Shown here in pieces: positions 1-6,760 of a stretch of DNA of 17,252 nt (position 1 is the stretch's first letter; each line of letters opens with the position of its first letter). The DNA is taken from NCBI GenBank assembly GCA_031549885.1, contig JAVBPD010000084.1:1-17252 (forward strand), read 5' to 3'. Source of the stretch: WQUF01 sp031549885. GTDB taxonomy: Bacteria > Bacillota > Clostridia > Clostridiales > Clostridiaceae. The notes under the pieces are model-generated. The model searched no databases. It was not told the DNA's origin and saw nothing but the letters and a program-made list of their open reading frames with translations. The translations under genes were made by a program, and so were the position numbers.

Positions 1-195
1 GCTAGCTCTTTTTAATAAAATTTTCTCTTCATTTTTTCTTCTTCTTTCTTGTTCTTCTAAAGAAAGAGGAGGGAGTTTAAATTCTTCAACTCTAACCTTT
101 TTAGGGTCATTTTTAATTCGAGCAGTTGGAAGCAGGTCATCGCCATCAGTAAATTCAAGACCTATAGATTTTAAAGATTTAAAGAAATCTCTCAT
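1..195 (-). CDS. Unrecognised protein, N-terminal part only
   Basis: A minus-strand reading frame starts at ATG 195-193 and stays open for 65 codons to the window edge, so only its N-terminus is present. A GAGG Shine-Dalgarno sits just upstream at suitable spacing. The protein begins MRDFFKSLKSIG. It becomes very rich in charged residues around residues 48-62, with a run of Glu, Arg and Lys (EEQERRRKNEEKILLKR) that looks helical or coiled-coil. No signal peptide, membrane segment or catalytic motif is visible. It is divergent from the Nudix gene and may share the palindromic -10 region at 266-280. I do not recognise the family. Reality of the gene is supported by start, Shine-Dalgarno and an open frame to the edge. 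Confidence 0.6.
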   Translation of the reverse strand, partial: MRDFFKSLKSIGLEFTDGDDLLPTARIKNDPKKVRVEEFKLPPLSLEEQERRRKNEEKILLKRAS

Positions 196-265
196 TTATA
201 TACCTCAAATTAATTGTTTTAATATATTATATTTTTTAAAATAAATTAATATGCTATAAAATTAA

Positions 266-280
266 TATTATAGTATAATA
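266..280. promoter_or_regulatory. Palindromic -10 region between divergent genes
   Basis: TATTATA-G-TATAATA is a perfect 7-bp inverted repeat. It places a consensus TATAAT on the plus strand (274-279) and another on the minus strand (272-267). This would suit transcription of both the partial gene at 1-195 and the Nudix gene. No good -35 box is seen on either strand, and in such AT-rich DNA the symmetry may be accidental. Confidence 0.3.
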
Positions 281-311
281 AAATATAATTTTATTTAATT
301 ATGGAGGAAAT

Positions 312-785
312 ATGAAAATGGGATATGTTGAAAATCTCAGAACATTAATTGGTCATAAATGCATTATTTTAAATGGCAGTGCAGTTATTGTGGAAAATAA
401 AGATGGCTTAATACTTATGCAGCAAAGAAAATATCCATATGGAAGATGGGCTATTCCTGGAGGGCTTATGGAACTTGGTGAATCAACTATTGAAACCGCA
501 AGACGTGAAATTCTTGAAGAAACTGGACTTTCGTTAGGAAAATTAAAACTACTTGGGGTATATTCTGGAGAGGAATATCTTTGCATGTCTGCAAATGGGG
601 ATGAATATTATGTAGTTACAACAGTTTATATTACAAACGAATATAAAGGCATACCATATGTAAGTGATCATGAATCTATTGCCTTTGAATGGATTGATCC
701 TAAAAATCTTCCTGATGATACTTCTAAAACTCATAGATACATAATTGCAGACTATTTAAAAACTTTAGAGAATATCAATGAATAG
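312..785 (+). CDS. Nudix hydrolase
   Basis: This 157-residue protein hydrolyses a nucleoside diphosphate linked to another moiety; the substrate cannot be read from the sequence. The Nudix box is complete: G51, E57, R65, E66, E69, E70 and G72 fit GX5EX7REUXEEXGU, in the stretch running from GGLMELGES to REILEETGL. The metal-binding glutamates are therefore present. Length is normal for a stand-alone Nudix enzyme, and no extra domain, signal peptide or membrane segment is visible. The ATG at 312 follows a GGAGG at 303-307 with proper spacing. The neighbours (an unknown divergent gene and the tail-to-tail serine operon) do not suggest a substrate. Family assignment is sure; function beyond it is open, from house-cleaning of oxidised nucleotides to ADP-ribose hydrolysis. 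Confidence 0.93.
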   Translation: MKMGYVENLRTLIGHKCIILNGSAVIVENKDGLILMQQRKYPYGRWAIPGGLMELGESTIETARREILEETGLSLGKLKLLGVYSGEEYLCMSANGDEYYVVTTVYITNEYKGIPYVSDHESIAFEWIDPKNLPDDTSKTHRYIIADYLKTLENINE

Positions 786-867
786 TAGGATTCTTAAAGT
801 AAAAGAGAGGTGGAATAGATTTTCAAATGAGTGGAACATGAATTCCTATATTTTTAATAAAATAATT

Positions 868-896
868 AAAAAAAGATAGCTGATAAATCAACTATC
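868..896 (-). terminator. Intrinsic terminator of the serine operon
   Basis: Read on the minus strand, the arms at 896-889 and 882-875 pair over about 8 bp (GATAGTTG with CAGCTATC, one T·G wobble) around a 6-nt loop and are followed by seven U (874-868). The hairpin lies 15 nt past the DUF1015 stop. On the plus strand there is no U-run after the stem, so it mainly serves the minus-strand operon. Confidence 0.75.
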
Positions 897-910
897 TAAA
901 TCATAATATT

Positions 911-2158
911 TTAACTTAAACTATGTATAAAAAGACCGCTTCTTAGTTTTGGCTCAAACCAAGTGGATTTAGGTGGCATGATTTCATTTGCATCAGCAAT
1001 GGATAAAAGATCTTCCATAGTAGTAGGGTACATAGAAAATGCTACCTTCATATCTTTATGGCACCTGTGTTCCAATTCTTTAAGCCCTCTAATTCCTCCA
1101 ACAAAATCAATCCTCTTATCTGTTCTAGGGTCCTTTATTCCTAGAATAGGATCTAATAAATTATTTTGAAGTATGGATACATCTAATTTACCTATTACAT
1201 CATTTTCATCAAATGTGCCTTCTTTTGCCTTTAAAGAATACCATTTATCATCTAGACACATTCCAAATGTGTGCTTTTCTAAAGGTTTAAAAGGCTCCTT
1301 TGAATCACATTCTAAAACTTCAAATTTTTCAGATACTTTATTTAAAAATTCCTCAGAAGTTAAGCCATTTAAATCCTTAACGACTCTGTTATAGTCCATG
1401 ATAAATATATCTTCATCAGGGAAAATAACTGACATAAAGAAGTTAAATTCTTCATCTCCTTTATAATCTTTATTTTCATCTCTCTTTTTTAGAGAAACCT
1501 TAGCAGATGATGCTGTTCTATGATGTCCATCTGCAATGTATAAATAATCCACATCATTAAATAATTTTTGTAATTCTGTATTTACTTTATCATCATCAAT
1601 TGGCCAAAATATGTGTGTAAAACCATCATTTGATGTAAAGTTATAAACTGGGTTGTGGAATTTAATGAAGTCATTGATTAACTTATTTATCTTATTATTA
1701 TTTCTATAAGTTAAAAAAATAGGTTCAGTGTTTGCATTACAATAATAGAAATTGTTTATTCTATCCACTTCTTTTTCAGGTCTTGTGAATTCATGTTTTT
1801 TAATGTTTCCGTTTAAATATTCATCTACAGAAGTAAGAGCAACTATTCCAGTTTGAACCCTTCCGTTCATGATTTGTCTGTATATATAAAACATTGGCTT
1901 TTCATCTTTTTTTAAGATTCCATTTTCTACAAATGAATTTAAATTTTCACAAGCTTTTTTATATACCATTTCATCGTATGGACTTATGGAATCGTCTAAA
2001 TCTATTTCTGATCTAACAATGTGTAGATATGAATATTCATTTCCTTCTGCCATTTGTTTTGCTTCTACTCGATTCATTACATCATAAGGGAGACATGATA
2101 ACCTTTCAGCTATTTCTTTATTTGGTCTAATTGCGCAAAAGGGTTTAACTACTGCCAT
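911..2158 (-). CDS. DUF1015 family protein of the serine operon
   Basis: A 415-residue soluble protein of the DUF1015 (COG4198) family. Visible family hallmarks are the N-terminal PYDV (residues 24-27), a conserved KKHEFTRPEKEVDR stretch at 120-133, and ADGHHRTAS around residues 209-217. The last motif (D210, G211, H212, H213, R214) resembles the DGHHRxxA signature of ParB/sulfiredoxin-fold enzymes, a fold that includes the ADP-dependent free-serine kinase SerK; that comparison is mine and is inference. It is the last gene of the operon, starting 10 nt after the serA stop behind a good AGGAGG. Because the operon encodes SerA and a class-V aminotransferase but no recognisable SerB, a role in converting between phosphoserine and serine is attractive but unproven. 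The family is sure; the biochemical function is not established here. Confidence 0.88.
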   Translation of the reverse strand: MAVVKPFCAIRPNKEIAERLSCLPYDVMNRVEAKQMAEGNEYSYLHIVRSEIDLDDSISPYDEMVYKKACENLNSFVENGILKKDEKPMFYIYRQIMNGRVQTGIVALTSVDEYLNGNIKKHEFTRPEKEVDRINNFYYCNANTEPIFLTYRNNNKINKLINDFIKFHNPVYNFTSNDGFTHIFWPIDDDKVNTELQKLFNDVDYLYIADGHHRTASSAKVSLKKRDENKDYKGDEEFNFFMSVIFPDEDIFIMDYNRVVKDLNGLTSEEFLNKVSEKFEVLECDSKEPFKPLEKHTFGMCLDDKWYSLKAKEGTFDENDVIGKLDVSILQNNLLDPILGIKDPRTDKRIDFVGGIRGLKELEHRCHKDMKVAFSMYPTTMEDLLSIADANEIMPPKSTWFEPKLRSGLFIHSLS

Positions 2159-2168
2159 ATTATTCCTC

Positions 2169-3080
2169 CTAAAGATTAAAGAAGTTTTTAATAACTTCTA
2201 CAACTTCGCTGCCTATTCTTTCTTGAGCTTCCTTTGTAGATGCTCCTATATGAGGTGTTAATGAAATCTTTGGATTGTTTAATATATCTTGGTTTTTAAC
2301 AGGCTCTTCTGAAAATACATCAAGTGCAGCTCCAGCAAGAGTTCCATCTTCTAAAGCTTTTAGTAAAGCTTCTTCTGATATGGCAGTTGCTCTTGATGTG
2401 TTAATTAAATATGCACCTTTTTTCATGATTTCAAATTTACTGTCATCAATTATTGGTTTTTCTGTCGCTGGAACATGAAGAGATATAAAGTCTGATTTTG
2501 AAATTAAATCATCAAGTGTAACATAAGTATATGGATATCCTTGAAGCTCTCCTCTAATTTCATAATAGATTACATTCATGCCTAAAGCATCAGCTTTTGC
2601 AGCCACCATGCTGGCTATTTTTCCAAAGCCAATTAAACCTAATGTTTTACCATTTAACTCAGTTCCAGTGTATTTATTTTTATTCCATTCACCTTTTCTC
2701 ATTGTCACATTTGCTATGTAAATGAACCTTGCAAGTGAAAACATATGGGCAATAACAAGCTCAGCAACTGAAGCGCTGCTTGAATTTGGAGTATTTAATA
2801 CTTCAATGCCTTTTTCTTTTGCATATTCAAAATCGATATTGTCAATTCCAACCCCTGCTCTTATTATGAGCTTTAAATTTGAACCTGCTACTGCATCAAT
2901 TAAAGGAACTCTAACTTTTGTAGCTGATCTTACAATTAAAACGTCATAATCTTTTAAAACAGTTTTTAATTGTTCTACTTCATAAGATTGTATATCTACT
3001 TTATTTCCTAAATCTTCTAATGTTTTTACGGCGCTTTTATCAAGTCCGTCTGTTGCTAAAATTTTCAACAATTTAATCAT
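2169..3080 (-). CDS. serA: D-3-phosphoglycerate dehydrogenase, short form without ACT domain
   Basis: An NAD-dependent D-2-hydroxyacid dehydrogenase expected to oxidise 3-phosphoglycerate to 3-phosphohydroxypyruvate, the first step of serine synthesis. The nucleotide-binding segment LGLIGFGKIA is at 147-156; its third glycine is Ala156. The expected catalytic residues are present: R230 (in NTSR), E259 (in FSEEP) and H277 (in TPHIG). At 303 residues it ends after the catalytic core, so the C-terminal ACT domain that mediates serine feedback in long SerA proteins is absent. The first ATG (3080) is doubtful because AGGAG ends only 1 nt before it. TTG at codon 4 (3071) or codon 5 (3068, giving MKILATDGLDK, the usual SerA beginning) fits better. 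It sits between the aminotransferase and DUF1015 genes. Confidence 0.92.
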   Translation of the reverse strand: MIKLLKILATDGLDKSAVKTLEDLGNKVDIQSYEVEQLKTVLKDYDVLIVRSATKVRVPLIDAVAGSNLKLIIRAGVGIDNIDFEYAKEKGIEVLNTPNSSSASVAELVIAHMFSLARFIYIANVTMRKGEWNKNKYTGTELNGKTLGLIGFGKIASMVAAKADALGMNVIYYEIRGELQGYPYTYVTLDDLISKSDFISLHVPATEKPIIDDSKFEIMKKGAYLINTSRATAISEEALLKALEDGTLAGAALDVFSEEPVKNQDILNNPKISLTPHIGASTKEAQERIGSEVVEVIKNFFNL

Positions 3081-3098
3081 TCTCCTTTTAATATAGTC

Positions 3099-3130
3099 TT
3101 GTTGGACTTTTAGATTTTAAAGTCCAACAA
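3099..3130 (-). other. Perfect intercistronic hairpin upstream of serA
   Basis: A perfect 12-bp inverted repeat, TTGTTGGACTTT and AAAGTCCAACAA, surrounds an 8-nt loop in the 58-bp gap between the aminotransferase and serA. Neither strand has a U-run after it, so it is not a typical terminator. An mRNA stability or processing element, or a partial attenuator that sets the ratio of the two enzymes, is more likely. Confidence 0.6.
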
Positions 3131-3138
3131 AAAATAAA

Positions 3139-4206
3139 TTATTTTAAATCAAGTTTTTTCTCAATTAATTCTAATAACTCTTTTAATTCATCTAAAGTTC
3201 TATCATTCATATGAGCAATTCTAAATGTTTTGTCTTTTAAATCTCCATATCCATTTCCAATTAAATGGCCTTCTTTTTCAAGTTCTTTAATTAAACTTGA
3301 AACATCTATACCTCTTGTATTTTCGATAGTAGTCAATGTTTGAGATTCATAACCTTCACTTGCAAAAACTTTAAAGTATTTATTTGCCCATTCCCTTAGG
3401 TATGTAGCAAGTTCAAGATGGCGAGCAAATCTGTTTTCAAGACCTTCTTTATCTAATATTTTTGAAAGCTGATAATCAAGAGCATACATATGAGAGAGGG
3501 ATGGAGTAGAAGGATATTGATTTTTCTCAACAGAAAATTTATAAAGTTCAACTAAATCAAAATAAAGACCTCTATTTTTAACTTCATTTGCTCTATTATA
3601 TGCTTTTTCTGAAATTGAAGCTATTGAAAGTCCTGGAGGAAGTCCTAGACATTTTTGAGTTGAAGTAATGCATATATCAATTCCCCAATTATCAACATCG
3701 ATTTTTACTCCTCCCATGGAGCTAACAGCATCAACACAGAATATTACATCTGGATATTTTTTAACAATTTCACCTATTTTGTCTACAGGGTTCATAACAG
3801 CAGTTGAAGTTTCATTATGGGTAACAGTTACAAGGTCATATTTACCAGTTTTTAATGCTTCTTCAACAACCTCTGGAGTAGTTGGCTTGCCAGGTTCTGC
3901 TTTAAATACATCTACGTTTAATCCATTTGCCTTTCCCATTTTAGCCCATCTATCGCCAAAAGATCCTATTGAGAAAACAGCAGCACCTTTATTTGTGCAT
4001 GATTTTATTGCCATTTCCATAAGACCACTACCTGAAGAAGTAGATAGTACAATTACATTATTTGTGTAAAATAATTTTTTGACTTTGTCAGAAATGCCTT
4101 TTTGAAGATTTGAAGCTTCCTTTGTTCTATGGCCAATCATAGGTGTAGCCATTTTTTCAAGTACATCAGATGACACATCCACTGGTCCTGGGATATGTAG
4201 TTTCAT
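3139..4206 (-). CDS. Class-V aminotransferase (serine/phosphoserine type)
   Basis: A 355-residue PLP-dependent aminotransferase of the serine-pyruvate/alanine-glyoxylate group (class V). The Schiff-base lysine is K185 in TSTQKCLGLPPG, and the pyridine-nitrogen aspartate is D159 in CVDAVSS. THNETST at 129-135 and SGSGLMEMA near 58-66 match the cofactor and substrate pocket. It opens the serine operon. Since serA follows, the likely role is 3-phosphohydroxypyruvate to phosphoserine (the SerC reaction), though the sequence type is closer to serine-glyoxylate or serine-pyruvate enzymes than to classical SerC. Start ATG 4206 has GAGGAGG 8 nt upstream. It is divergent from a WYL regulator across 243 bp. 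Catalytic class is sure; the preferred amino donor and acceptor are inferred from context. Confidence 0.9.
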   Translation of the reverse strand: MKLHIPGPVDVSSDVLEKMATPMIGHRTKEASNLQKGISDKVKKLFYTNNVIVLSTSSGSGLMEMAIKSCTNKGAAVFSIGSFGDRWAKMGKANGLNVDVFKAEPGKPTTPEVVEEALKTGKYDLVTVTHNETSTAVMNPVDKIGEIVKKYPDVIFCVDAVSSMGGVKIDVDNWGIDICITSTQKCLGLPPGLSIASISEKAYNRANEVKNRGLYFDLVELYKFSVEKNQYPSTPSLSHMYALDYQLSKILDKEGLENRFARHLELATYLREWANKYFKVFASEGYESQTLTTIENTRGIDVSSLIKELEKEGHLIGNGYGDLKDKTFRIAHMNDRTLDELKELLELIEKKLDLK

Positions 4207-4278
4207 ATAAAATTCCTCCTCTAATTAAAATGGTGAGCGAAATCGTTTTACATAAATAAGATACTCTACCACAACATA

Positions 4279-4306
4279 ATTATAACAAAATTTTTTTTTA
4301 TTTAAA
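4279..4306 (-). promoter_or_regulatory. Probable promoter of the serine operon
   Basis: On the minus strand a consensus TATAAT (4284-4279) lies 16 bp from a weak -35 box TTTAAA (4306-4301), inside the AT-rich gap divergent from the WYL regulator. It would give a leader of about 65 nt, too short for a T-box. Confidence 0.45.
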
Positions 4307-4449
4307 CATTTTTTTAGAAATAAATTAAGAATCGCTTAAAAAGCTATAATTATAATTAAAAATAACCATGAGAACAATAAATATAGTAAACTAAAAACAT
4401 AGACATTAAATGCTATTTGTCTTAAAAAAAATTTTATAGAGGAAAACAT

Positions 4450-5349
4450 ATGCAAATAGATAGGAGATTTGAAATTATTTATCTTCTTTTAAATAAGACC
4501 TATAAAACTGTTAAGGATTTAGCTTTTCATTTTGAGGTATCTACAAGAACAATTTACAGAGATATTGAAGCTTTAAGTATTATGGGTATACCTATTTACT
4601 CAAATAGGGGAAAAGGTGGGGGAGTTTTTTTACTTGATAATTTTATTTTTGATAAATCGTTTTTAACTGAGAAAGAACAAAGAGATGTTTTATCTTCTCT
4701 TCAAAGCCTTAGTGTTACAAATTATCCTGAATTAAAGAACGTTATAATGAAGCTTAATGCCCTTTTTAATAAAGATATATCTAATTGGATTGATGTGGAT
4801 TTTTCTGATTGGTCCAATAATAGCAATGAAAGATTTAATATTATTAGAAATTCAATTTTTAATAAAGAGATCATTTGCTTTGATTATCATGGAACAAATG
4901 GTAAAAAAACAAGTCGAAGGGTTGAGCCTGTTCAACTTAAATACAAAAATAAGTCATGGTATTTATATGGGTTTTGTTTAGATAAAAATGAGTTTAGGTT
5001 GTTTAAATTAAATAGGATAAGGAATTTTAAGCTTTCTGGTGATTTTTTTAAGGAAAGGGAAAAGGAAGCCTTTGACTTTAAAAAAAATAGAGGTGATGAC
5101 TTTAATCATGTTACTATAAAGCTTGAAATTGATAAATATTTAGCTTATAGAGTGTATGATGAATTTGAGGAAGAACAGGTAAAACTAAATGAAGAAGGGA
5201 ATTTTATAGTTACTGTTTCTTTTGTTGAAGATGAATGGGTATATGGTTATATTCTATCTTTTGGATATAATGCTAAGGTTTTAGAGCCTGAACATATAAG
5301 AAAAATAATTATCCAAAAACTTAAAAAAACCTTAGAAAACTATTTATAA
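4450..5349 (+). CDS. WYL-domain transcriptional regulator (YafY/DeoR-like)
   Basis: A 299-residue DNA-binding regulator. Residues 1-60 form a winged helix-turn-helix: VKDLAFHFEVSTRTIYRDIE is the helix-turn-helix, followed by a wing with GKGGGVFL. The WYL ligand-sensing domain spans about 128-195, with W170-Y171-L172 and the conserved arginines of FRLFKLNRI at 182-190. A C-terminal extension of about 100 residues follows, usual for this group. WYL regulators commonly sense a small ligand or nucleic acid and regulate nearby genes. Candidates here are the divergent serine operon or the zinc-ribbon gene 60 bp downstream, which has its own promoter with an inverted repeat. An imperfect AGACA/TGTCT repeat at about 4402-4422, just upstream of its own start, could be an autoregulatory site. 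Family is clear; target and ligand are unknown. Confidence 0.9.
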   Translation: MQIDRRFEIIYLLLNKTYKTVKDLAFHFEVSTRTIYRDIEALSIMGIPIYSNRGKGGGVFLLDNFIFDKSFLTEKEQRDVLSSLQSLSVTNYPELKNVIMKLNALFNKDISNWIDVDFSDWSNNSNERFNIIRNSIFNKEIICFDYHGTNGKKTSRRVEPVQLKYKNKSWYLYGFCLDKNEFRLFKLNRIRNFKLSGDFFKEREKEAFDFKKNRGDDFNHVTIKLEIDKYLAYRVYDEFEEEQVKLNEEGNFIVTVSFVEDEWVYGYILSFGYNAKVLEPEHIRKIIIQKLKKTLENYL

Positions 5350-5350
5350 T

Positions 5351-5379
5351 ATGACATAATGCTGTCAAAACATTATGCT
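5351..5379 (+). promoter_or_regulatory. Promoter overlapped by an inverted repeat, zinc-ribbon gene
   Basis: ATGACA (-35, 5351-5356), a 17-bp spacer and TATGCT (-10, 5374-5379) make a fair sigma-A promoter. A perfect 7-bp repeat CATAATG (5355-5361) and CATTATG (5371-5377), separated by 9 bp, lies between and partly inside the two boxes. That is the layout of a repressor or activator operator. The gene just upstream encodes a WYL regulator, an obvious candidate to bind here. Confidence 0.5.
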
Positions 5380-5415
5380 AAAATCTAATTATAATAATTC
5401 AAGGGAGAGATGAAT

Positions 5416-5679
5416 ATGGAAGAAACTATATTCTGTCAAAGCTGTGCAATGCCAATGGGGAAAAATGAGGAACTTTATGGCACAAATTTAGATGGTAGTA
5501 AAAATTATGATTATTGCTCATATTGCTTTAAAGATGGAGAATTTACAAGCAATATCTCTATGGATGAAATGATTGATTTTTGTGCAGAATACATGGCTAA
5601 AGAAGATAAAAATATTAATAAAGAAGCTGCAAAAGAACAAATGAAAGAATATTTTCCAAAATTAAAACGCTGGGCTTAA
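5416..5679 (+). CDS. Small zinc-ribbon domain protein
   Basis: An 87-residue protein of the zinc_ribbon_2 type. Numbered from the chosen start, C7 and C10 (FCQSCAMPM) and C34 and C37 (YCSYC) form a four-cysteine metal site. The rest is a charged helical tail ending in LKRWA. Nothing points to catalysis; related proteins are uncharacterised and are often found beside regulators or acetyltransferases. An ATG at 5410 is in frame but only 2 nt from GGAG (5404-5407). ATG 5416 has 8-nt spacing and gives MEETIFCQSC, so I prefer it. The gene has its own promoter with an overlapping inverted repeat and its own terminator, so it is probably monocistronic. Confidence 0.85.
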   Translation: MEETIFCQSCAMPMGKNEELYGTNLDGSKNYDYCSYCFKDGEFTSNISMDEMIDFCAEYMAKEDKNINKEAAKEQMKEYFPKLKRWA

Positions 5680-5688
5680 ATTAAATTT

Positions 5689-5723
5689 GAGGAATGGTTA
5701 AATCTATTCCTCTTTATTTTTTT
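5689..5723 (+). terminator. Intrinsic terminator after the zinc-ribbon gene
   Basis: GAGGAAT (5689-5695) pairs perfectly with ATTCCTC (5706-5712) around a 10-nt loop and is followed by a U-rich tract (TTTATTTTTTT). It begins 9 nt past the stop codon. Confidence 0.8.
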
Positions 5724-5764
5724 AAAAAACTATGTAATGATTTTAATATTCAGTATAAAATGAA

Positions 5765-5787
5765 TTATATAATTAATAATTATATAA
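5765..5787. repeat. Perfect AT-only palindrome upstream of the sirtuin gene
   Basis: TTATATAATT and AATTATATAA form a 10-bp inverted repeat with a 3-nt centre, ending 51 bp before the sirtuin start. Each arm carries a TATAAT-like hexamer. It may be an operator or a symmetric -10 region, but it consists only of A and T in an AT-rich gap, so chance is possible. Confidence 0.35.
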
Positions 5788-5838
5788 GAGATTTTCAATG
5801 CAAACAATTAAATTTTTTAATTATGAAGGGGAAATAAA

Positions 5839-6561
5839 ATGAATGGAAAAATAGATCTACTAATTGATTGGGTTAATAGCAGCAACAATATAGTATTTTT
5901 TGGTGGAGCAGGAGTTTCTACAGAAAGCGGAATACCTGATTACAGAAGCAAGGATGGGCTTTACAATAGTAAATATAGATATCCACCTGAAACTATGCTT
6001 TCCAATAATTTTTTTATGAACCACACAGAAGAGTTTTACGATTATTATAAAAATAAAATGATATACATAGATGCTAAGCCAAATAAAGCTCATTACAAAT
6101 TAACTGAACTTGAAGAAAAAGGAAAATTAAAAGCTATAATAACTCAAAATATAGATGGCCTCCATAAAAAAGCATTAAGTAAAAATGTAATAGAACTCCA
6201 TGGTAGCATTTATAGGAATTATTGCTTAAAATGTAAAAGTAATGTAAGTGTTCATGAAATTTTAAAAGACACTGCTGTACCACTATGTAGCTGTGGAGGA
6301 ATAATTAGGCCAGATGTTGTCTTATATGGGGAGGCCTTAAGTGAGAAAGCTTTGCTTAACTCTATAAAATTTATTAAAGATGCAGACATGATGATAGTTG
6401 GTGGCACCTCTTTAGAAGTTAACCCAGCAGCAAGCCTTTTAAGATATTATAGTGGTAAAAAGCTTGTATTAATAAATAAATCAAAAACGGCTTATGATAG
6501 GATAGCAAATTTAGTTGTAAATGAAGACTTAGGGCATATTTTAGATCAAATACGATTGTAA
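5839..6561 (+). CDS. Sir2-family NAD-dependent protein deacylase
   Basis: A 240-residue sirtuin that removes acyl groups from lysines using NAD+, releasing nicotinamide and O-acyl-ADP-ribose. All family motifs are visible: GAGVSTESGIPDYRS (from residue 23) for NAD binding, TQNIDGLH at 102-109, catalytic H121 in ELHGS, the four zinc cysteines C129, C132, C150 and C152, GGTSLEVNPA at 188-197 for NAD, and VVLYGE for substrate binding. The PDYRS form and compact size suit the bacterial class U/M type and a cytoplasmic enzyme. No extra domain suggests an antiphage fusion (such as a Sir2 with SLOG or TIR partner). An AAGGGGA Shine-Dalgarno precedes ATG 5839. It has its own terminator and no evident operon partner. 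The common symbol is cobB/srtN, but I leave it blank because orthology is not certain. Confidence 0.95.
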   Translation: MNGKIDLLIDWVNSSNNIVFFGGAGVSTESGIPDYRSKDGLYNSKYRYPPETMLSNNFFMNHTEEFYDYYKNKMIYIDAKPNKAHYKLTELEEKGKLKAIITQNIDGLHKKALSKNVIELHGSIYRNYCLKCKSNVSVHEILKDTAVPLCSCGGIIRPDVVLYGEALSEKALLNSIKFIKDADMMIVGGTSLEVNPAASLLRYYSGKKLVLINKSKTAYDRIANLVVNEDLGHILDQIRL

Positions 6562-6587
6562 ATATTAGAATGATAAAAAAATTGTTT

Positions 6588-6625
6588 AAAAGGCTTTTAA
6601 ATGATAAATAAGGCCTTTTTATTTT
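6588..6625 (+). terminator. Intrinsic terminator after the sirtuin gene
   Basis: AAAAGGC (6588-6594) pairs with GCCTTTT (6613-6619) around an 18-nt A/T loop, followed by TATTTTTATTTT. It lies 27 nt past the stop codon. Confidence 0.7.
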
Positions 6626-6726
6626 TATTTTAAGAGAATGCTTTGAAAAATTAAGTTCTAAACGTATACTAATATAGAATATCTATTGTAATAAGATTTT
6701 TTTAGCATAAATATAGGAAAAAATAT

Positions 6727-6754
6727 TTGATTTTATTTTATTTTTTGATATAAT
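6727..6754 (+). promoter_or_regulatory. Distal promoter of the glucosaminidase gene
   Basis: TTGATT (6727-6732), a 16-bp spacer and a consensus TATAAT (6749-6754) with the TG extension at 6746-6747 make one of the best promoters in the window. Start would be near 6761, giving a leader of about 285 nt before the glucosaminidase ATG. Confidence 0.55.
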
Positions 6755-6760
6755 TACAAC

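Noticed and set aside
3668..4069. 133-codon plus-strand frame opposite the aminotransferase
   Set aside because: It lies fully antisense to a gene with complete catalytic motifs, has no ribosome site and shows no recognisable domain.
5839..6561. Sir2 gene as part of an antiphage defence system
   Set aside because: The protein is a complete stand-alone deacylase with its catalytic zinc site, and no defence partner gene (such as an Argonaute, HerA or TIR protein) is adjacent.
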